Shown here piece after piece: positions 58,758 through 64,000 of a stretch of DNA of 64,000 bases. The DNA comes from Microbacterium enclense. GTDB lineage: Bacteria > Actinomycetota > Actinomycetes > Actinomycetales > Microbacteriaceae. A model generated the notes under the pieces. The model had not been told where the DNA came from. It did no database searches and worked only from the letters and a program-made list of their open reading frames with translations. The first letter of the stretch is position 1, and every line of letters starts with the position of its first letter. Location: the NCBI GenBank assembly GCA_038182865.1, contig CP116226.1, positions 2,356,001 through 2,420,000 of the forward strand. The letters run 5' to 3'. Both the position numbers and the translations under genes were made by a program.

Positions 58758-59648
58758 TCAGCGGGGGGAGCGGAGGGGGATGCGGGACCAGCCGCCGCTC
58801 ACGGCGCCGGGGTCGTGCTGCGCCGACAGCACCGCGCCCGGCGTCACGGGGGCGGGACGGCGGCGAAGGCCGAGGGTGCGCTGGAGGGCCCGGATGCCAC
58901 GATCCCAGACGCGAGGGACGAGGAACTGCAGCGGCCGCGCGACGAACTGCGCGGCTCCGACCCCCGTCTCGAGTCGGCGACCGCGCACCGCTCTCTCGAT
59001 CGCCCGTGCCACCCGATCCGCCGACACCACGGGCGGAAGCGGGAAGGGCGTGCGGCCGGTGTTGTTCGCCGCGCGCCGATAGATGGGGGTGTCGATGCTC
59101 GCGGGCAGCACGATCTTCACCCGGATGCCACGGTGCCCGAGCATCTCCTGGCGGAGCGACCGCGTGAACCCCAGGAGTCCGTGCTTGGCGGCGACGTAGG
59201 ACGAGACGTAGGGCCCCGCCACCTGTGAGTACAGCGACCCGACGAAGACGATCGTTCCGCCGCCGCGCGCGCGGAAATGCGGGAGGACTGCCCGCGCGGC
59301 ACGCATGTGGCCGACGAGGTTCGTCTCGATCACGCGGTCGCGCACGGCGTCGGGGGTGTCCTCGACGGAGCCGTAGGAGAACACCGACGCCGAGGCCACC
59401 CAGACGTCGATCCGGCCGAAGTGCGCGATCGTGGCATCCACCGCCCGCTGGGGGCCGTCAGCGGTCGAGAGATCGATGGGAAGGGTGAGCACCCGCGCAC
59501 CCTGGCGACGGCATTCCTGCGCCGCCGACGACAGGGCGACCGTGTCGCGCGCGACCAGCACTAGGCGGACTCCGCGGCGAGCGAATCGGAGCGCCGTCGC
59601 CCGTCCGATGCCGCGCGACCCTCCCGTGATGACGACGACCTCGTCCAT
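58758..59648 (-). CDS. SDR-family oxidoreductase
   Basis: The 296-aa short-chain dehydrogenase begins VVVITGGSRGIGRATALRFARRG, has VASASVF in the NNAG position, and catalytic Ser in GSLYS and Tyr/Lys in YVSSYVAAKHG. The C-terminal 60 residues (LETGVGAAQFVARPLQFLVPRVWDRGIRALQRTLGL) suit a membrane-associated group of SDRs. ATG 59648 has GAGGGGG upstream. It lies next to the prenyltransferase gene, divergent; no pathway is evident. Confidence 0.88.
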   Translation of the reverse strand: MDEVVVITGGSRGIGRATALRFARRGVRLVLVARDTVALSSAAQECRRQGARVLTLPIDLSTADGPQRAVDATIAHFGRIDVWVASASVFSYGSVEDTPDAVRDRVIETNLVGHMRAARAVLPHFRARGGGTIVFVGSLYSQVAGPYVSSYVAAKHGLLGFTRSLRQEMLGHRGIRVKIVLPASIDTPIYRRAANNTGRTPFPLPPVVSADRVARAIERAVRGRRLETGVGAAQFVARPLQFLVPRVWDRGIRALQRTLGLRRRPAPVTPGAVLSAQHDPGAVSGGWSRIPLRSPR

Positions 59649-59923
59649 GCTGCCCCCTCTGTGCGGACGACCGTGGTGGCCGGCGCAACGTCCGCTCGAC
59701 GCTGGGTGCGAGATCGCCCGGCGCGGCGGGGGTTGACGACGGGTGCGTCGGGCGACGGAGCGAGGCGAGGTCCCCACGAGCGAACCGTCCCGCGCAGTTC
59801 CGGGACGACCCGCCGCCGCTGCGGTTCCGGAACCGGCGTGTCGGGCGAGAACTCCGCGGGACGGTCCGGCCCCGTCTCCCCCAGCCCGCCCCCTGCCGAC
59901 CGCTCGCGCGATAGCGTCGTCGG

Positions 59924-60751
59924 GTGACGGATGCCGCGGCGAAGCCGCACCTCGTGCGTGCGCTGTGGGGCGCCACCCACCCCGGACCGACCCTCGTCGT
60001 GACGACCCTGTCGCTCGCGCTGGGCATCGCCGCCGGAGTCGAGGTGGTCCGGCTCGTGCTGCTCGTCGTCGCCGTGTTCGCCGGGCAGGTGTCGGTCGGT
60101 CTCTCCAACGACGCGATCGACGGCGCGCGCGACGCCGCGGTCGGCCGCACCGACAAGCCGATCGCCGGGGGAGCGATCACCCCGGAACGCGCGCTCGCGG
60201 TGGCTGTGGCATCCGCGATCCTCGCCGTGGTGCTGTCGGCACCGCTCGGTCCGGGTCTCGTCGCCGCCCACGCGATCGCCCTCGCCTCGGCATGGGCGTA
60301 CAACGCGGGGCTGAAGTCGACACCGCTCTCGATCGCCCCGTTCGTGGTGAGCTTCGGGCTCTTCCCGTCGTTCGCGACGCTCTCGCTCGTGCCGCCGGCG
60401 CTCGCCGCGCCCTGGGCGTCGCTGGCGGGCGCAGCTCTCGGCGCGGCGGTGCACCTCACCAACGTCGTGCGCGACCTCGAGGACGACCGCGCCACGGGGG
60501 TGCGCGGCCTGCCGCACCGCTTGGGGGCGCGCGCGTCGGTCGTCCTCGCGGCCGTCGGAATCGTCGCCGGGGCGGTCGCGGTGCTGGTGGGGACGGATGC
60601 CACTGTCATCGGCATCGTCTTCTTCGTCGCCGTGGTGGGGGTCGCCGTCGCCGCGGTGGTGACGGTGCTCGTGCGCTCGCCCGGGCGCGCGGTGTTCCAG
60701 CTGACGATGCTCGCGGCCCTGCTGCTCGCCGCCCAGCTCGTCGCGACGTGA
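59924..60751 (+). CDS. UbiA-family prenyltransferase (SCO3242-like)
   Basis: The 275-aa membrane enzyme has seven to nine helices and the UbiA aspartate motif SNDAIDGARD at about residues 61-70, plus a second DLEDD motif in VVRDLEDDRATG that binds prenyl diphosphate with Mg. It transfers a prenyl group to an unknown acceptor. The GTG start is leaderless: TAGCGT at 59912-59917 puts transcription start on 59924. A large stem-loop follows the stop. Confidence 0.87.
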   Translation: MTDAAAKPHLVRALWGATHPGPTLVVTTLSLALGIAAGVEVVRLVLLVVAVFAGQVSVGLSNDAIDGARDAAVGRTDKPIAGGAITPERALAVAVASAILAVVLSAPLGPGLVAAHAIALASAWAYNAGLKSTPLSIAPFVVSFGLFPSFATLSLVPPALAAPWASLAGAALGAAVHLTNVVRDLEDDRATGVRGLPHRLGARASVVLAAVGIVAGAVAVLVGTDATVIGIVFFVAVVGVAVAAVVTVLVRSPGRAVFQLTMLAALLLAAQLVAT

Positions 60752-60759
60752 CGCGCCGC

Positions 60760-60843
60760 GTCGAGATCACCCGTACGTGACGAACGCACACGCTCCTTCG
60801 AGGCGGGGAGCGTGTGCGTTCGCACCGGCCGGGTGATCTCGAC
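60760..60843. terminator. 84-bp two-part stem-loop between convergent genes
   Basis: Outer arms of 14 bp (60760-60773 and 60830-60843) and inner arms of 16 bp (60781-60796 and 60807-60822) are each perfect, with 7-nt mismatched bulges and a 10-nt loop. There is no T-run. It may terminate both the UbiA and the SDR genes, or be a repeat element of another kind. Confidence 0.65.
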
Positions 60844-60868
60844 AACCGGATGCCGTCCGAGGCGACGG

Positions 60869-61624
60869 CTACCGCGGACGCACGCGCAGGTGCGTGACAC
60901 CCCCATCGACCTCGAGGGCCGTGCCGGTGGTGGAGCCGGCGCCGGGGCTCGCCAGGTAGAGGATCGCGCCCGCGACCTCCTCGGGCGTGACCATGCGTCC
61001 CGTCGCCTGACGGGCGTCGAGGGCGGCGCGCTCGGCGACCGGGTCGGGGAAGTTCTGCAGCATCCGCTCGACGAACGGCGTCGACACGGTGCCGGGACTG
61101 ACGCAGTTGACCCGGACTCCCTCGCGGACGTGGTCGGTGGCCATCGCGTAGGTGAGCGAGAGGATCGCGCCTTTCGAGGCGTTGTAGACGGCACGCTGGG
61201 GGAGGCCGTTGAGCGCTCCGATCGAGCAGACGTTCACGATCGCCGCGTGCGCAGACCGCTTCAGATACGGCAAGGCGGCCGCACACGCGCGGGCGGTCCC
61301 GCGCACGTTGATGTTCAGCACGCGGTCCCAATCGGCCTCGGTGGCCTCCTCGACCGTTCCGACGCAGCTGACGCCGGCGCTGTTGACGAGGACGTCCACG
61401 CCGCCGAACTTCTCCGCGACGGCCGCCATCGCGGCATCCACGGATTGCCGGTCTGTCACGTCGGCACGGAATCCGGTGAGGTCGTCGGCGAGACCGTCGG
61501 TGACGAGGTCGAGCACGGCCACCCGTGCCCCGCGGGCGGCGAAGGCGCTCGCGGTGGCCAGACCGATACCGGACGCACCGCCGGTGACCGCGACGACGAG
61601 GCCGGCGAACTCGGCGGCGCTCAT
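60869..61624 (-). CDS. SDR-family sugar-acid dehydrogenase (2-keto-3-deoxy-L-fuconate type)
   Basis: The 251-aa dehydrogenase has AVTGGASGIGLATASAFAARG, VNSAGVS, and YNASKGA with the catalytic Tyr and Lys. Its coupling to an FAH-family hydrolase points to the non-phosphorylative L-fucose/L-rhamnose-type route, in which a 2-keto-3-deoxy acid is oxidised to a 2,4-diketo acid and then split. ATG 61624 overlaps the hydrolase stop (ATGA). It is the last gene of the operon. The substrate assignment is inferred from context. Confidence 0.82.
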   Translation of the reverse strand: MSAAEFAGLVVAVTGGASGIGLATASAFAARGARVAVLDLVTDGLADDLTGFRADVTDRQSVDAAMAAVAEKFGGVDVLVNSAGVSCVGTVEEATEADWDRVLNINVRGTARACAAALPYLKRSAHAAIVNVCSIGALNGLPQRAVYNASKGAILSLTYAMATDHVREGVRVNCVSPGTVSTPFVERMLQNFPDPVAERAALDARQATGRMVTPEEVAGAILYLASPGAGSTTGTALEVDGGVTHLRVRPR

Positions 61625-62472
61625 GCCTGCACCAGCGTCTGACGAGCGCGGCCGAGGCCGTCGATCTCGAGCTCGACGACGTCGCCCGCGCGGAGGTACG
61701 GCTCGTCGGGCAGGCCGAGGGCGACGCCGGCGGGGGTGCCGGTGTTCACGAGGTCTCCCGGCCGGAGCACCATGAACTGCGAGAGGTACCAGACGACGTG
61801 GGCGACGGAGAAGATCTGCGACGCGGTCGTGCCGTTCTGCCGCAGGGTGCCGTTCACTCGGAGCCGCAGACCGAGCGCTTGAGGATCCGCGATGTCGGCG
61901 GCGGGCACGAGGTCGGGGCCGAGAGGGTTGAAGGTCTCGCAGCTCTTGCCCTTGTCCCACTGTCCGCCGCGCTCGAGCTGGAACTCGCGCTCCGAGACGT
62001 CGTGCGAGACGACGAAACCGGCGACGTGCGCGAGAGCCTCGTCGGGGGAAGAGAGGTAGCGCGCTGTCGTGCCGATGACGACACCGAGCTCGACCTCCCA
62101 GTCGGTCTTGGTCGATCCGCGGGGGATGAGCACGTCGTCGAAGGGTCCGACGATGGTCGAGGGATCTTTCATGAAGACGACGGGCTCCGCCGGGACGGCG
62201 GCTCCCGTCTCGGCCGCGTGATCGTGGTAGTTCAGACCGATGCAGACGATCTTGCCGGGGGCGGCGATGGGGGCTCCGACGCGCCGTGCCTCGGCGTCGG
62301 CGAGGGGCGTCAGCTCGCCCCGCTCCGCGGCCGCCCGGGCGCGGGCGAGGCCGTCGGCGGCGAGGAAGGGGCCGTCGATGTCGGCGGTGAGCGGGCGCAG
62401 GTCGTACACGCCCCCGTCGTGGCGCAGGACGGGGATCTCGGCGCCGGGGTCGCCGAGGCGAGCGAAGGTCAT
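61621..62472 (-). CDS. Fumarylacetoacetate hydrolase-family protein (2,4-diketo-3-deoxy-acid hydrolase type)
   Basis: The 283-aa protein has the FAH catalytic core KIVCIGLNYHDHAAETG, PVVFMKDPSTIVGP, DWEVELGVVIG (metal-binding Glu residues), SHDVSEREFQ and LVNTGTPAGVALG. Such enzymes hydrolyse C-C bonds in 2,4-diketo acids. ATG 62472 follows AAAGGAG. It overlaps the SDR gene downstream and lies 26 bp after the sugar kinase gene. Confidence 0.88.
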   Translation of the reverse strand: MTFARLGDPGAEIPVLRHDGGVYDLRPLTADIDGPFLAADGLARARAAAERGELTPLADAEARRVGAPIAAPGKIVCIGLNYHDHAAETGAAVPAEPVVFMKDPSTIVGPFDDVLIPRGSTKTDWEVELGVVIGTTARYLSSPDEALAHVAGFVVSHDVSEREFQLERGGQWDKGKSCETFNPLGPDLVPAADIADPQALGLRLRVNGTLRQNGTTASQIFSVAHVVWYLSQFMVLRPGDLVNTGTPAGVALGLPDEPYLRAGDVVELEIDGLGRARQTLVQA

Positions 62473-62497
62473 GGGGTCTCCTTTGGGGTGGGAAGGG

Positions 62498-63439
62498 TCA
62501 GCGGGTCACGGGATCGGTGGATCCGGCGCTCGCGAGCTCGGATCGACGGATGCCGCCCTGCCAGTCGCCGGGGTGGAGGCAGGCGTACGCGCCGGCCACA
62601 GCCGCCGTGCGCAGACGGGTCGTCGCGTCGCTCGCGGCCACGCGCTCGGACAGATAGCCGGCGGCGAAGGCGTCGCCCGCACCGACGGTGTCGACGGGGG
62701 TGATGGGCACGGCGGGCACACGGTGCACCTCGCCGTCGATGACCGCGACGGCGCCGTCGCCGCCGAGGGTGACCATCGTCTCGGCGGGGCCGGCGGCTGA
62801 CAGCGCGCGAGCGAGGTCCGCGGGGTCGACGTGCGGGTGCATCATCCGCGCCTCATCGTCGCTCGCGAAGAGGATGTCGGTGCGGGCGATGACGTGCGCG
62901 TAGGCGGCGATGGCCTCGGCGTGGCCCCAGAGCCGGCTGCGATGGTTGATCGCGAACGACACGAACGCGCCGACCTCGCGCGCCCGGTCGACGGCGACGA
63001 CCACCGTCTCGCGCGCCGATGCCGACAGAGCCAGCGTGACACCCGTCACGTGCAGGATGTCGCCCGCCCGGAGCGGCAGGTCGTCGAGGTCGGCGGGCTC
63101 GAGCCGGCTTCCCGCGCTCCCTCGACGGTAGTAGTCCACCGTGGTCGCCCCGGCGCGCGGCGTCGACTTCAGCATCAGCCCGGTCGGCGCCTCGGCGTCG
63201 ATGCGGGCGCGCACGTCGACCCCCTCGGAGCGCAGGTCGCCGACGACGCGTCGTCCCAGGGCGTCGTCGCCGACCCGCCCCAGCCAGGTCACGCCGACAC
63301 CGAGGCGCGAGAGTCCGATGGCGGTGTTGCCCTCGGCTCCGCCGGTGGCGACGTGGGCCTCGGACGTGTGCTCCCAGCCGCCGACGCCGTCGCCGAGGAC
63401 CAGCCCCATGCTCTCGCCGAGAGTGACGACGCGGCTCAT
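62498..63439 (-). CDS. kdgK: PfkB-family sugar kinase (2-dehydro-3-deoxygluconokinase type)
   Basis: KdgK phosphorylates 2-keto-3-deoxygluconate to KDPG. The 313-aa kinase has the N-terminal GGAEGNTAIGLSRLG, the DYYRRGSAGSRLEP segment often seen in KDG kinases (substrate contact), and the PfkB signature DTVGAGDAFAAGYL with the catalytic Asp. The ATG overlaps the aldolase stop as ATGA. With the KDPG aldolase upstream it makes a complete KDG-to-pyruvate branch, which supports this substrate over ribose or fructose. Confidence 0.87.
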   Translation of the reverse strand: MSRVVTLGESMGLVLGDGVGGWEHTSEAHVATGGAEGNTAIGLSRLGVGVTWLGRVGDDALGRRVVGDLRSEGVDVRARIDAEAPTGLMLKSTPRAGATTVDYYRRGSAGSRLEPADLDDLPLRAGDILHVTGVTLALSASARETVVVAVDRAREVGAFVSFAINHRSRLWGHAEAIAAYAHVIARTDILFASDDEARMMHPHVDPADLARALSAAGPAETMVTLGGDGAVAVIDGEVHRVPAVPITPVDTVGAGDAFAAGYLSERVAASDATTRLRTAAVAGAYACLHPGDWQGGIRRSELASAGSTDPVTR

Positions 63440-64000
63440 CGGGCGGCCCGCGCGGCGTCGCGGATGCGCGCGCACTCCGCTGCCGCGGCCGTGATCGTGT
63501 CGACGTCGCCTCGGGCGATCGCGTCGCGGGGCACCATCCAGCTCCCGCTCGCGGCGAGCACCCACGACCGGCGCAGGTAGTCGCCGAGGCTGTCCGGAGA
63601 CACGCCGCCGCTCGGGACGAACCGCATATCGGGGAACGGCCCGTGCAGCGCGTCGAGGTAGCCCGCGCCGCCGAGGTGCCCGGCCGGGAAGATTTTCACG
63701 TCCGTGAACCCGTCGCCGAGAGCGCGCTGCACCTCCGTCGGCGTCGCCACCCCCGGCACGACGGCGACCCCGCCCCCACGCAGACGGTCGGCGACGGCGG
63801 GGTCGTATCCCGGCGTGACGGCGAATCGGGCGCCCGCGTCGATCGCGGCATCCGCCTGCGCGACCGTCAGCACGGTCCCGGCCCCGGCGAGGAACCCGTC
63901 GACGTCGGCGGCCGCGGCGATCGCCGCGAGGCCTGCGGGGGTGCGCAGGGTGAACTCGGCGCACGCGACACCCCCGTCGCGCAACGCGACGGCCAGGTCA
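63436..64000 (-). CDS. eda: KDPG/KHG aldolase (N-terminal part cut by window edge)
   Basis: The aldolase splits 2-keto-3-deoxy-6-phosphogluconate into pyruvate and glyceraldehyde 3-phosphate. The frame extends past the right edge (residues DLAVALRDGGVACAEFTLRTP lead into it), so the true start is outside. Visible are the catalytic Glu in EFTLRTP, AGTVLTVAQADAAIDAGARFAVTPGYD, and the Schiff-base lysine in DVKIFPAG, followed by FVPSGGV. The stop overlaps the kdgK start. The TTG at 63984 is not a real start. Confidence 0.9.
   Translation of the reverse strand, partial: DLAVALRDGGVACAEFTLRTPAGLAAIAAAADVDGFLAGAGTVLTVAQADAAIDAGARFAVTPGYDPAVADRLRGGGVAVVPGVATPTEVQRALGDGFTDVKIFPAGHLGGAGYLDALHGPFPDMRFVPSGGVSPDSLGDYLRRSWVLAASGSWMVPRDAIARGDVDTITAAAAECARIRDAARAAR

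Noticed and set aside
1..64000. CRISPR array, tRNA, rRNA or insertion sequence
   Set aside because: No regularly spaced repeats, no tRNA-like cloverleaf, no transposase or integrase motif was found on either strand.

Overview
This window looks like chromosomal DNA from a high-GC actinobacterium, most likely Microbacterium or another Microbacteriaceae. The supporting signs are about 70% GC with strong third-position GC, actinobacterial protein families throughout, a CIRCE heat-shock element, many leaderless genes, and the REP-like element whose translation reads PEPVEG. There is no rRNA, tRNA, insertion sequence, CRISPR array or integrase that I can see. The species call is an inference from protein style.

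Layout. 1-5.8 kb: molybdenum block with moeA (cut by the left edge), moeB-like and moaA on minus, then a HTH-TOBE molybdate-binding protein and modABC on plus. 5.9-14 kb: a FUSC membrane protein and the cytochrome bd locus cydA-cydB-(hairpin)-cydD-cydC on minus, with a divergent PadR regulator and a perfect 17-bp palindrome in between. 14-15.5 kb: CopZ-like protein and CsoR with a classic copper operator. 15.6-20.2 kb: a four-gene overlapping operon (lipoprotein, peptidoglycan-binding adaptor, ATPase, permease) of MacAB type. 20.5-26.9 kb: gnd, RNase H, YiaAB-like, a GH113-like TIM barrel, a HTH/ECF S-component fusion, a small membrane protein with a probable ATT start, and a GNAT/NTF2-like fusion. 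27-28.3 kb: a lower-GC accessory patch with two related unknown genes. 28.3-39.4 kb: LLM flavin enzyme, DUF3516-type helicase, Dps, a regulator with two LuxR domains, GH15 and SDR enzymes. 39.5-43.6 kb: REP cluster, GNAT, AraC, small acidic and membrane proteins, TIGR01777 epimerase and a perfect tandem 30-mer. 43.6-48.4 kb: copper/haem operon (membrane protein, CopC, PCuAC, DyP peroxidase, PepSY). 48.4-60.8 kb: mostly stress-type genes, including an SQR-like enzyme, SRPBCC, a haem-oxygenase-like diiron protein with CDGSH, Hsp20, Mn-catalase and UbiA. 60.9-64 kb: sugar-acid operon with KDPG aldolase (cut by the right edge), KDG kinase, FAH hydrolase and SDR.

How it fits together. The most interesting signal is a recurring promoter layout: a box GTCAAG or (N)NCAAC sits 26-28 bp upstream of a -10 hexamer in front of ten stress-type genes scattered over 43 kb (Dps, Mn-catalase, GH15, SQR-like, diiron/CDGSH, SRPBCC, two disordered acidic proteins, a 52-aa membrane protein and an unknown). 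In four of them the predicted transcription start is exactly the start codon. This suggests a shared stress regulon whose regulator I cannot identify here.

Coordinates of starts that differ from the longest open frame were chosen by Shine-Dalgarno sequence, start-stop overlap, or a -10 hexamer placed exactly 7 nt upstream of the start codon.
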